NCBI RefSeq assembly: GCF_016757215.1
Contig: NZ_JAESIY010000001.1
Span: 434,001 to 498,000 of the forward strand
Length of the DNA: 64,000 nucleotides
Origin: Fulvivirga sediminis
GTDB lineage: Bacteria > Bacteroidota > Bacteroidia > Cytophagales > Cyclobacteriaceae
Direction of reading: 5' to 3'
Below the pieces are notes generated by a model. The model made no database searches and was not told the DNA's origin. It worked only from the letters and a program-made list of their open reading frames with translations. Both the position numbers and the translations under genes were made by a program. The first letter of the stretch is position 1; the number at the start of each line of letters is the position of its first letter. This document shows positions 8,550 to 16,947 of this stretch, in pieces.

Positions 8550-8821
8550 TGATGAAACATTTGAATATTAGAGTAATAGGTAAAGTACAAGGTGTTTTTT
8601 TTAGAGCTAATACACAGAAAAGGGCTTTAGAGTATGGTATACAAGGGTGGGTGAGAAATGAGTCTGATGGTAGTGTTTACGTGGAGGCTGAAGGTGCTGA
8701 AGAGCAGATGGAGCGCTTTGTGGATTGGTTGCACCAAGGATCAGACCAATCTCACGTAGAGGAAGTGGTGATTGAGCAATCTGACTTTGAAGATTTTAAA
8801 GGATTTGAGATCTTAAGATAA
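8549..8821 (+). CDS. acyP: Acylphosphatase
   Basis: This 90-residue cytoplasmic enzyme hydrolyses acyl phosphates. The signature GKVQGVFFRANTQ carries the catalytic arginine R19, and N37 in GWVRNESDGSV is the catalytic asparagine. The start overlaps the deoC stop by one base. A second ATG directly follows the first, so the exact start is ambiguous by one codon. Confidence 0.93.
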   Translation: MMKHLNIRVIGKVQGVFFRANTQKRALEYGIQGWVRNESDGSVYVEAEGAEEQMERFVDWLHQGSDQSHVEEVVIEQSDFEDFKGFEILR

Positions 8822-8828
8822 GGCTATA

Positions 8829-9332
8829 TTAGGCAATTTTCATTTCTATAATGCCTTTGTGCTTATAGATTTTTAAGTCGAATTGGTTATGAATGAAGTT
8901 TTTCATTCTATTTTCTGCCAGTTCTGCTCTTTTACCTTCAGGGAAAAACACGGTAAGTTCTAAGACGGCTTTTATGAAGTTGGGTTTGCCACAGAACTCT
9001 ACCAGCCAGTTTTTATAGGTCTCTTTCCAGTCACGCGTATATTTTGCATAATGATCCTGACCATCAAAGAGTAATTCTAGCTGATTGTCTGAGTTTTTGT
9101 AACGATAAACCCCTGCCAGATTTCGGTAAAACTCTATTAATCTGTCAGTATATTCTGTTTTATGTGCTTTAATGGTTTTTACAGGCTCATCTACTAACCC
9201 TAGCGGGTTAAATTGATCCTGATAGTATTTCTTCACAAAATCAATAAGGTACACAATGAGCTCTTGCTCACTGTCTATCTGGGCTTGTTCCAGAATGTAG
9301 TTCTTATCAAGTTTGAAATATTTGTGAATCAT
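8829..9332 (-). CDS. Unrecognised soluble protein
   Basis: I chose the ATG at 9332 (MIHKYFKLDKNYIL, 167 residues) over the one at 9347, because a TAnnTTTG element at 9352-9359 would start transcription near 9346. The protein is soluble, rich in aromatic and charged residues (for example WKETYKNWLVEFCGKP), and has no signal peptide or membrane segment. I recognise no motif or family. It is convergent with acyP, only 7 bp away. Confidence 0.65.
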   Translation of the reverse strand: MIHKYFKLDKNYILEQAQIDSEQELIVYLIDFVKKYYQDQFNPLGLVDEPVKTIKAHKTEYTDRLIEFYRNLAGVYRYKNSDNQLELLFDGQDHYAKYTRDWKETYKNWLVEFCGKPNFIKAVLELTVFFPEGKRAELAENRMKNFIHNQFDLKIYKHKGIIEMKIA

Positions 9333-9351
9333 AGTTAATATACCCAATGAG

Positions 9352-9359
9352 CAAATATA
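9352..9359 (-). promoter_or_regulatory. TAnnTTTG -7 element
   Basis: The minus strand reads TATATTTG, matching the Bacteroidota -7 consensus, just upstream of the preferred ATG at 9332. No -33 TTG is found at the usual spacing. Confidence 0.35.
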
Positions 9360-9401
9360 ACATAATCTACAATTTTCATCTGTATAAACACAGTAAAATC
9401 C

Positions 9402-10208
9402 TTATTTAAAAGGAGAATTTTCCTCTTTGGCCATAACATTATACACCACCTTATCCATAAAACCTGGTATCCATTTGTTTAGAAATACGGTAAGCTTGCC
9501 CTGTGTCGTAAGAGTAAGGAACTTTTTTCTCTTTTTCGTGGCCTTATAAATATGGTTGGCACATTCCTCTGCAGTCATCATTTTCTCCTCTTTTCTAGGA
9601 GAATCTCCCTGATGTGAACCATCAGCAGTAAGTGAACTTTTGCGAATATTGGAAGCAGTGAAGCCTGGGCAGGCAGTGAGAACATGCACGTTTTTCTTGA
9701 GCATTTCTGTTCTTAGTACTTCAAGGAAACCCTGTAAAGCAAATTTAGAGGCAGAATAACCCGTGCGAGCAGGTAGACCCCGATAACCTGCAATGGAGGA
9801 TATACCCACTACAGAACCCTGATTCTTTTCTATTTCGGATAAGCAGTACTTAGTGGCGTAAAGAGCACCATAAAAATTGATATCCATCACTCTTTTTACT
9901 ACAGAAAGATCTAACTCTGAAAATAATGCTCGCATAGATATTCCTGCATTATTGATTAGAATATCAATTCTGCCAAAATGTTTGACTGCCGCTTCAGCCA
10001 TTTTTTGATTGTCTTCTTCTTTGCTAACGTCTGATTGAAAGGAAATTACTTCTATGCCTTTAGCCTCTAACTTGTTAGTAGCTTCATCTAGGGCTTCTTG
10101 CTTACGACCGGTGATCATAATTTTAGATCCATTTGCGCCAAATGCTTCAGCCAGAGCGTAGCCTATGCCTGATGATCCTCCTGTAATTATTACTACTTTA
10201 TCTTTCAT
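9402..10208 (-). CDS. Short-chain dehydrogenase/reductase
   Basis: This 268-residue classical SDR has the cofactor loop GGSSGIG near the N-terminus, the NNAGIS structural motif, the catalytic serine in VGISSIAGYRG and the YSASK Tyr-Lys pair. The basic residues after the first strand (TGRK) favour NADPH. The C-terminus (KWIPGFMDKVVYNVM) resembles membrane-peripheral SDRs acting on lipids or ketones. The substrate cannot be told from the sequence. It is divergent from the LpxL-like acyltransferase, which weakly suggests lipid metabolism. Confidence 0.88.
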   Translation of the reverse strand: MKDKVVIITGGSSGIGYALAEAFGANGSKIMITGRKQEALDEATNKLEAKGIEVISFQSDVSKEEDNQKMAEAAVKHFGRIDILINNAGISMRALFSELDLSVVKRVMDINFYGALYATKYCLSEIEKNQGSVVGISSIAGYRGLPARTGYSASKFALQGFLEVLRTEMLKKNVHVLTACPGFTASNIRKSSLTADGSHQGDSPRKEEKMMTAEECANHIYKATKKRKKFLTLTTQGKLTVFLNKWIPGFMDKVVYNVMAKEENSPFK

Positions 10209-10246
10209 TGTTTAGCTTTTACTTCGCGAAAATAACAGTTTAGAAA

Positions 10247-10254
10247 TAGTTTTG
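10247..10254 (+). promoter_or_regulatory. TAnnTTTG -7 element
   Basis: TAGTTTTG lies 18 nt upstream of the acyltransferase ATG. The -33 TTG is not seen at 17-23 nt. Confidence 0.35.
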
Positions 10255-10272
10255 ACCCCTTCTTTTAAATAA

Positions 10273-11145
10273 ATGAGTAATTTTGGCATTCGTATGTTTA
10301 TTATAAAATTACTTTCAAGGCTGCCATTATGGTTTTTGTATGGGGTGTCTGATGTGCTGTTTTTCATAGTTTACTATGTGGTAGGCTATAGGAAGAAAGT
10401 GGTATATCAAAATCTCAAAAATTCCTTTCCAGAGAAATCAGAGGAAGAAAGAAAGCTCATCGCCAAAAAGTTCTATCGTCGATTTATGGATTTTGCGGTG
10501 GAGACGCTCAAGGCTTTTACTATTTCTGAGAAAACGCTGATGAAGCATGTGAAGATGGTTAACTTCGAAATGCTTAACGATGAGCTTGCAAAAGGTAGAT
10601 CTGCCGTGGTAATGGCCACGCATCAATTTAACTGGGAGCTGGCACTGCAGGCAAGCTGTGTTTATCTTTCATACCCTGTGGATGCCGTGTATCAGACCTT
10701 GTCTCATTCTGGCTTTAATAAGTTGATGTACGATGCTCGGGCTCGATTTGGAGGAGACCCTATTGATAAAAGTAAAATACTCCGAACAATACTCAAAACT
10801 AAGGAAAGGGTTCGTGTTATAGCCATGGTGGCCGATCAGTCTCCCAGAAGAAAGTCTGCCAAGCACTGGACAACCTTCCTTAATCAAGATACCGCCTTTT
10901 TTACTGGTGCAGAGCAGCTAGCGCAAACGCTCAACTTCCCGGTTTTGTTTTTTCGAGTTACAAGGCCAAAAAGAGGGCAATATCAGGTAGAGTTTATAAA
11001 GTTAGGAGAGCCACCTTATGATAATAAAAATCATGACATCGTGGAAGCTTATGTTCGTGAAACGGAACGAGTAATAAGAGATGAGCCTGAAGGCTACCTC
11101 TGGACTCACAAAAGATGGAAGCTGAAAAAGGAGAATCAGGAGTAA
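10273..11145 (+). CDS. Lysophospholipid acyltransferase, LpxL/HtrB family
   Basis: This 290-residue inner-membrane enzyme has one N-terminal membrane segment (LWFLYGVSDVLFFIVYYVVG) and the acyltransferase signature HQFNWE, with H117 and E122 corresponding to the HX4D/E pair. The downstream VADQSPRRKSAKHW matches the second conserved block. LpxL-type enzymes transfer a secondary acyl chain to lipid A precursors, and Bacteroidota homologues also include aminolipid acyltransferases. The exact acceptor is unresolved. The 3' end overlaps the convergent broken gene by 10 bp. Confidence 0.9.
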   Translation: MSNFGIRMFIIKLLSRLPLWFLYGVSDVLFFIVYYVVGYRKKVVYQNLKNSFPEKSEEERKLIAKKFYRRFMDFAVETLKAFTISEKTLMKHVKMVNFEMLNDELAKGRSAVVMATHQFNWELALQASCVYLSYPVDAVYQTLSHSGFNKLMYDARARFGGDPIDKSKILRTILKTKERVRVIAMVADQSPRRKSAKHWTTFLNQDTAFFTGAEQLAQTLNFPVLFFRVTRPKRGQYQVEFIKLGEPPYDNKNHDIVEAYVRETERVIRDEPEGYLWTHKRWKLKKENQE

Positions 11146-12007
11146 TGCTCTAACAGAAGCATTTTCTGTTTTTCTGAAAGGGCATAGAAATCACTTGCTC
11201 TTTTATATTCTTCTTCTTTTTTGCCGCCTTTACCTGTTTTGGGTTGTTTGTTATAAAAGGCTAAGAATGATTCAGTGTCATTTTTAGTGCTAAAAATGGC
11301 TATTTCTGTATATACCCTGCTGTCAGGATCTGCATAGGGTGATTGAGTAAATGGCTCTAATGTATCTTTTTTTAGCCGTCTATAAATTTAGAAAAACCTC
11401 TGTTTAAAGGCATTTTCTTTTTAAGGAGTATTTTAGGATACCAGTTCGCTTCTACATGAGAGTAAGGAAATGTAGACCACTTTTGGTTAACCCCTATCAT
11501 GGTCACGAATAATATCACTGCTTCCGTGGTCCAGACAGCCCATAAACCAAAATCTTTAAATGTAGTAGATCCTATACCCCATAGTCCATATTGAGAGATT
11601 TCGGATACAGCAGCGGCTAAGTCTATAGGGTGTGATACGAAATAAAGGAAATCGTTTAAAACAAAGGAGGTTGAATTGCCTTCAGGGTTTAAGTTTGCTG
11701 CTAAAGTAACATGCGCAGCCCATTGGAGATACATGGCTAATAGCCAAATAAAAGCCATGCATATTATCTCATTTTTATAGCCTACTATATGTCCCCATTT
11801 TACTATTGGGAATATTAAATAACCCAAAGCCGCACCAAATCCTACGCAGATGATCAGATTAGCGTAGATAAAAGGTGTATACCAGGTGGCAAAAGCATAA
11901 GCAATGGCTAGCGTAGGTACTATGGTTATGCTTAAAACAGCGGCCATAAGTAAGGCGTTTTTTCCTACCTTTTCCTTTGGCTCATAGATTTCTCCCGATT
12001 TCATCAA
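11136..12007 (-). pseudogene. Membrane protein gene with an apparent frameshift near 11374
   Basis: The intact frame (12007 to 11372) encodes 211 residues with about five hydrophobic segments and ends at TAA after SKFIDG. Immediately downstream another frame reads 76 coding-like residues, from DTLEPFTQSPYADPDSRVY to LLLEHYS, ending in TGA at 11136-11138. That frame has no start codon, and an in-frame stop lies just before the junction. One extra T at about 11374 would turn GGC TAA AAA AAG into GGC TTA AAA AAA GAT and join both parts into a protein of about 290 residues. I do not recognise the family. The gene follows the SNF2 gene by 19 bp and is probably in its operon. Confidence 0.7.
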
Positions 12008-12026
12008 TTATTATCATTATTTCATG

Positions 12027-14951
12027 TTATGATAATAGTGATTCTATGTCGGATTGGGAAAGACTTTTTACAAAACTTTCTTCTGTCGTTATCAGCTCAC
12101 TGGCTAGTCGCCTTTTATGTTTCTGCAGGGCCAGGATTTTTTCTTCAACCGTATTTTTTGTGATGAACTTATAGGTGAATACTTTATTTTCCTGCCCTAT
12201 TCTATGCGCTCTATCCACTGCTTGTGCTTCTATAGCTGGGTTCCACCAAGGGTCAAGTATAAATACATAGTCTGCTTTCGTAAGGTTGAGTCCTAATCCT
12301 CCAGCTTTAAGTGATATGAGGAATACCTTTAACTCAGGGGTGTTTTGGAAGCGCTCCACCTGACCTTGTCTGTCTTTAGTAGAACCATCCAGGTAAGCAA
12401 AGTCAATCTTTTTCTCTTTTAAATGCTCTGCTAAAATGGATAAGTGCTTTACAAACTGACTGAATATAAGTATTTTATGATCATCTCTGATGGCATTATC
12501 TAACTTGAGAATCACATCTTCCATTTTACCCGAGTCTCCATCATATTCCTGGTCTACCAATTTAGGGTGGTTTGCTATTTGGCGCAGTTTTGTTAGGCCT
12601 TGTAATAGTAATAGTTGTGACTTATTAAGGCCTTGATTTTCAATGTTCTCAAGGATTTTGTTTCTGTAAAAAGACTTCACCTTTTCATATTCTTTTTCCT
12701 GATCAGGTGTAAGTGAGCTGTATTGTATGTTTTCTACTTTTTCAGGGAGTTCTGTAGCTACCTGAGATTTATGTCTACGAAGAATAAAAGGTTTTATAAT
12801 CGCATTTAGCTTTCTCATTTTATCCTCGTCCTGCTTCTTTTCAATAGGATTTAGGAATTCGTTTTTGAAAAAACTCTGGCTGCCGAGCAAGCCCGGGTTG
12901 ATAAAGTGCATTTGAGACCAAAGGTCCATTGTGCTATTTTCAAGAGGCGTACCTGTGAGAATGAGCCTATTGCGTGCATTTAAATCCCTCACGGCCTTGG
13001 CTATGTTAGAAGCCGGGTTTTTAATGGCTTGTGATTCATCAAGAATTACATAGTTAAAATAATACTCAGTAAGAATATCAATATCTAACCTTACAATACC
13101 ATAAGAGGTGACAATGATGTCATAATTAGCAAATTTACTAGGATCTTTATCTCTGTTAGTGCCAGTGTAGGTGAAAACTTTAAGTTTGGGCGTAAACTTC
13201 TTAGCTTCCATCTCCCAGTTATAAATAAGGGAGGTAGGCATAATGAGCAGTGAAGCTCCTTCCGCACCAGCCTCTTTCTGTGCTAATAGCATAGTGAGGG
13301 TTTGCACCGTCTTTCCAAGACCCATGTCATCGGCCAAACAGCCTCCAAATTTGTATTGATTGAGGAACATGAGCCAATTGTACCCCGCTTTCTGATAAGG
13401 TCTGAGTTCTCCTTTAAAGCTTTTAGGAGATGCGGCATCTTCAATTTCTTCGAAGCCTTTCAGAGACTCAAGCTTTCTGCTCATAGTTACCTTGGCCAGG
13501 TTTCCATTTTCAAGATCTTGTACCAGTGCAAGGTGGTGTTTCTTTAGCTTAGTAACACCATCTTCATCTTCTTCTGCAAAGGCAAATAGTTCCGAATATT
13601 CTGTGAGCCATGATTCAGGAATTACCGCTATTTCTCCATTGGGCAGCGTTACTTCCATCTTCTTTTTCACTATTAATTTTCGTAATTCCTTAAAGGAGAT
13701 TTCGTAATCCCCAAACTGAATTACAGCATGAATATCGAACCAGTCAATGTTTTCTTTTACTTCTACTTTAATGCGGTATTCCCCGATGAAGTACTTTTTC
13801 TCACTTTGACCTTTTTGATTAAGCCTAAAGTTGCGTTTCTCTAGTTCTTCACGGTTGGTGTCTAACCAGGCAAAAGCGGTAGTTTTATTAATGGTAATTT
13901 TATAATTACGCATCTGTAGTCCTGAGCTTTGTAGAAATTGGATAATTTCCTTCTCGTCATCCAGCTTTCTTTTTACCCTATGGAAGGTGTAGCTATCTCC
14001 GGTCTTTTCTACGGTAACACTTACAGGACCTATGTTATTAGCCTTGAAGGTAAAAGGACCATATTTGAAAGATAGATCAAAAATCATTTTACCACTGTCC
14101 ACCTGCTCTGGTTTATTTTTATCAAATAGAGAGAGGTTAGAGCTATTACCCGCTAGCTCAGAAATGGTTAGAATAGGTATAGGATCATAATTTTCGGTAT
14201 TGATGTCAAATCCTTTAGCATAAACATCAAAAGAGGCAATTAGCGGAGCTACAAATTTATTGTAATACGTCTCTTCTACATTTTTAGGTATTACAATAAA
14301 CTTTTTGTTTAAAAAAGGAGCTAATTTTTTCCCATCAACATTTTTTTCAAAGGAATAAAGTTTTCCATCGAGTACCATCCATGCCGGGTTTTTACAGATG
14401 ATATAAGCGCCTTGATATTGAAAATCCACTTTTTCTCCATTATATTTTATAGTAGGGAAATAGTGGGTGTTGTCTTCATTTCTTCTAAAATGAAAGAGTA
14501 CAGTTGCTTTGTTTTCTAATACTTCAATCTCCTTCCAGGCCGGCTCACCATCGTTGCCCATTTCAAAAACCCTTTTTCCCTTGAGTCTTTCCAGAACTTT
14601 GGCTCTTCTTCTCTCCATATATCCATTTATTTCATTCTGGAGGAGCTCATTGCCTTTGGAGTCATCATAAACCTTGGGAAAGAATTCTTCAGGCTTTACA
14701 TTTTTTTTATTGAAGTGCTTGATCACAGATACCTGCTGCATAGAGTCCATAAGCTCTATAAGTTCATAATCGGTGGTGTCTAACCCTTCTTTAAACTCGG
14801 GTGCATTTTTAGCCGAGATATTTTGATGTTGAAGTGTTAGTTTGCCTTTGTCGTCTAAGTGAATAACAAAAGATTCGAACAAATAGCCTAGATATTCGTG
14901 CTGGTAGAGTGAATATATAATCTGAAAAGGTTGCGCTGCTGATACTTTCAT
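12027..14951 (-). CDS. SNF2-family ATP-dependent helicase/translocase
   Basis: This 974-residue protein has a long N-terminal region (1-500) without a recognised motif and a C-terminal Swi2/Snf2 ATPase. Motif I DDMGLGKT is near residue 543, motif II DESQ near 637 and motif III LTGTPLENS follows. The helicase C lobe has LKAGGLGLNLT and a QAVDRAHRIGQ motif V/VI. Bacterial members such as RapA relatives translocate on DNA and remodel protein-nucleic acid complexes. Whether this one acts in transcription, repair or defence is unknown, and no partner gene suggests a defence island. Confidence 0.92.
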   Translation of the reverse strand: MKVSAAQPFQIIYSLYQHEYLGYLFESFVIHLDDKGKLTLQHQNISAKNAPEFKEGLDTTDYELIELMDSMQQVSVIKHFNKKNVKPEEFFPKVYDDSKGNELLQNEINGYMERRRAKVLERLKGKRVFEMGNDGEPAWKEIEVLENKATVLFHFRRNEDNTHYFPTIKYNGEKVDFQYQGAYIICKNPAWMVLDGKLYSFEKNVDGKKLAPFLNKKFIVIPKNVEETYYNKFVAPLIASFDVYAKGFDINTENYDPIPILTISELAGNSSNLSLFDKNKPEQVDSGKMIFDLSFKYGPFTFKANNIGPVSVTVEKTGDSYTFHRVKRKLDDEKEIIQFLQSSGLQMRNYKITINKTTAFAWLDTNREELEKRNFRLNQKGQSEKKYFIGEYRIKVEVKENIDWFDIHAVIQFGDYEISFKELRKLIVKKKMEVTLPNGEIAVIPESWLTEYSELFAFAEEDEDGVTKLKKHHLALVQDLENGNLAKVTMSRKLESLKGFEEIEDAASPKSFKGELRPYQKAGYNWLMFLNQYKFGGCLADDMGLGKTVQTLTMLLAQKEAGAEGASLLIMPTSLIYNWEMEAKKFTPKLKVFTYTGTNRDKDPSKFANYDIIVTSYGIVRLDIDILTEYYFNYVILDESQAIKNPASNIAKAVRDLNARNRLILTGTPLENSTMDLWSQMHFINPGLLGSQSFFKNEFLNPIEKKQDEDKMRKLNAIIKPFILRRHKSQVATELPEKVENIQYSSLTPDQEKEYEKVKSFYRNKILENIENQGLNKSQLLLLQGLTKLRQIANHPKLVDQEYDGDSGKMEDVILKLDNAIRDDHKILIFSQFVKHLSILAEHLKEKKIDFAYLDGSTKDRQGQVERFQNTPELKVFLISLKAGGLGLNLTKADYVFILDPWWNPAIEAQAVDRAHRIGQENKVFTYKFITKNTVEEKILALQKHKRRLASELITTEESFVKSLSQSDIESLLS

Positions 14952-15135
14952 AAAATACTATACAAACCGAACTCGCAAATTACGGGAAAATATGCAACTC
15001 TGCCCTCATAATTGCTTTTAAAAAGAGTTAAAAAACCTAAAATAAGCTTGTGTTATTTTTATTCAAAGTTTTGTTTGAATATTTTTTCAGTGTTGCAACA
15101 TGAATATTTTGTTACAAATTATTCTTATTCCAGTT
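14952..15135. other. Intergenic region upstream of the SNF2 gene
   Basis: This 184-bp AT-rich spacer lies between two minus-strand genes. ATTCAAA (15061-15067) and TTTGAAT (15074-15080) form a 7-bp inverted repeat. Its T-tract faces the plus strand, so it is not an obvious terminator for the minus-strand permease gene. Confidence 0.3.
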
Positions 15136-16359
15136 CTATAAATTAGTGGCTGTGTTATGTCTTGTAGCGATGATTGCAGGTCGATATGAAATAAGCAAAG
15201 TTATAAAAACAAGGCTGCAAGAGGTATATAGAAAGTCGGAAAACTTCATTTTAACGGGGTAATTTTCTAATACAGACGTTTCCATCCCCATAGAGATGAG
15301 GCCATAATTTTGTTGAAGCCAGCATATAGATCCTCCCAATACCAGTCCAATTAAAGCTCCACCAAGTGATATTATGGCGCCTTCAGCAATGAATATTTTT
15401 TTGATTAGTCTATTACTGGCTCCCATGGCATAAAGTATTGAGATATCTTTTTTCTTATCTAATGCTAGCATGGTAAGAGCGAAGAAAATATTAATAGAGC
15501 CAATGGCCAGAATAAATGAAAAGGCTATGAATACAAAAAGTTTTTCCAAATTAAGCAGTTTGTATAGGTCGGCATGTTGCTCTTCATTATTTTGAACTTT
15601 GAAGCCTTTGCCTAAGCTTTTCTGGAGTGATTTTTTCACACTGTTAATATTTACACCTTCTTTTGCCTTAATTTCAAGAGATGTCCTTTTATCTTCATAG
15701 TCGAGTAGCTCCTGAGCAAAGTCTAGTGGTACAAAAATGTAATTTTCATCATAGTTTTTTTCTATGGCGAACACGCTTCCAGGTAAGATATTCTTACGGC
15801 TATACAGCTTACTGGGATCTAATGAGCCTGCTTTAATATCTTTAATATAATGCACCTGTAGAGGGTATACGTCAGCTCCGGGCATAATGGAAAGAGTATA
15901 TTGTACTCCTCTGCCAATAATAGCATAGTTGAGCCCGTTTTCATGAAGTTTTAAATCACCGCTAACTATGGCTGAATCAATTCTTTTTTGGTCAAGGAAA
16001 TTGTCACTAACCCCTTTTATAATCACAACCATATCAGCATCTCTATATCTGACATAGGCGTAGTCTTCAATTACTTCGGTGATTATACCTATACCTTCAG
16101 TAGCCTGAATTTTATTTTTCATTTCATCAGTATAATGAAACGATTTACCTTGCACTGCTTCTATTTTAATTTGAGGGTCGAAGGCAGTGTAAAGGGAGCG
16201 GAGTAAATCTTCCAAACCGTTAAATACTGACAGCACTATAATCAGTGCTGCAGTACAAATGGCTACCATGGCCATTGAAATAAGAGAAATGATATTGATG
16301 AAATTTCTTTTTCTCTTAGAAAAGAAGTATTTACGGGCTATGAAAAATGAAAGGTTCAA
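15136..16359 (-). CDS. ABC transporter permease, LolC/LolE/FtsX-like
   Basis: This 407-residue inner-membrane protein has the LolC/E plan: one N-terminal transmembrane helix (IISLISMAMVAICTAALIIV), a large periplasmic domain, then three C-terminal helices starting near LFVFIAFSFILAIGSINIF. The N-terminal motif FIARKYFFSKRKRNFINIIS is typical. It would work with a LolD-type ATPase to extract lipoproteins from the inner membrane. No ATPase is adjacent. It lies 3 bp after rbfA, so the two are co-transcribed. Confidence 0.85.
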   Translation of the reverse strand: MNLSFFIARKYFFSKRKRNFINIISLISMAMVAICTAALIIVLSVFNGLEDLLRSLYTAFDPQIKIEAVQGKSFHYTDEMKNKIQATEGIGIITEVIEDYAYVRYRDADMVVIIKGVSDNFLDQKRIDSAIVSGDLKLHENGLNYAIIGRGVQYTLSIMPGADVYPLQVHYIKDIKAGSLDPSKLYSRKNILPGSVFAIEKNYDENYIFVPLDFAQELLDYEDKRTSLEIKAKEGVNINSVKKSLQKSLGKGFKVQNNEEQHADLYKLLNLEKLFVFIAFSFILAIGSINIFFALTMLALDKKKDISILYAMGASNRLIKKIFIAEGAIISLGGALIGLVLGGSICWLQQNYGLISMGMETSVLENYPVKMKFSDFLYTSCSLVFITLLISYRPAIIATRHNTATNL

Positions 16360-16362
16360 GTA

Positions 16363-16746
16363 TCAATCGTTTTTTTTGTCTTCCTCATCTTCCGACGGGA
16401 TATCTAAATCATCTATTAATTTATCAATTCTTGAGGCCCTTTCTTCCACTTCATCCACATAAAATATAAGCTCGGGTACTATCCTTACTTGTTTTCCTAT
16501 TTTATTGCCCAAATCTCTACGCAATTCGCTCTTGTGCATATCTATCTTATCTAAGAGGCCTTGTTTGTCTTTTACCAGCATCATAGATAAATAGATTTTT
16601 GCTACGCTGAGATCAGGACTCATTCTAACATCAGCCACAGTAACAAAGTTGTTAGTGAATATACCTTGTTTGTCTTTTTGAATGATGTCACTAAAATCTT
16701 TCTGAATTAACTTGGAAAACTTCTGTTGTCTTTTGCTTTCATTCAT
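16363..16746 (-). CDS. rbfA: Ribosome-binding factor A
   Basis: From the ATG at 16746 (MNESKRQQKFSKLIQKDFSD) the product has 127 residues, the normal RbfA size. Upstream in-frame ATGs at 16779 and 16761 would add residues that the family lacks. RbfA binds the 30S subunit during late 16S rRNA maturation. The KH-like fold is supported by VADVRMSPDLSVAKIYLS and the LRRDLGNKIGKQVRIVPEL block. The stop is followed after 3 bp by the permease gene. Confidence 0.92.
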   Translation of the reverse strand: MNESKRQQKFSKLIQKDFSDIIQKDKQGIFTNNFVTVADVRMSPDLSVAKIYLSMMLVKDKQGLLDKIDMHKSELRRDLGNKIGKQVRIVPELIFYVDEVEERASRIDKLIDDLDIPSEDEEDKKND

Positions 16747-16912
16747 ACTTGCAAATATCATATTTTTAATTGTAAACACACGCTAAATGCTGCGGATACG
16801 TCGCTTTATTTAGTGTAAAGCATATGTGTGAAATTAGGTTACAACATAACCTATGTATACCTTGAGCAAAATTTTAATGGTTATATGTTTCAGAGCTTTT
16901 AAAATATTCATT

Positions 16913-16920
16913 TACTTTTG
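16913..16920 (+). promoter_or_regulatory. TAnnTTTG -7 element
   Basis: TACTTTTG lies 27 nt upstream of the TTG start of the DUF6427-like gene. No -33 TTG is seen at the expected spacing. Confidence 0.4.
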
Positions 16921-16947
16921 AAGATAGGCTCACAAAATTGAATTTTT

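Noticed and set aside
11372-11380. Programmed -1 ribosomal frameshift at the A7 run
   Set aside because: The stop codon comes before the slippery A-run, so ribosomes would terminate before they could slip. A mutation or sequencing error is simpler.
12027-14951. SNF2 helicase as part of a DISARM or other defence island
   Set aside because: No methyltransferase, nuclease or DrmB-like partner is adjacent. The only co-oriented neighbour is a membrane protein with a frameshift.
15061-15080. Terminator for the LolC/E-like gene
   Set aside because: The T-tract is on the plus strand, while the gene to be terminated is on the minus strand.
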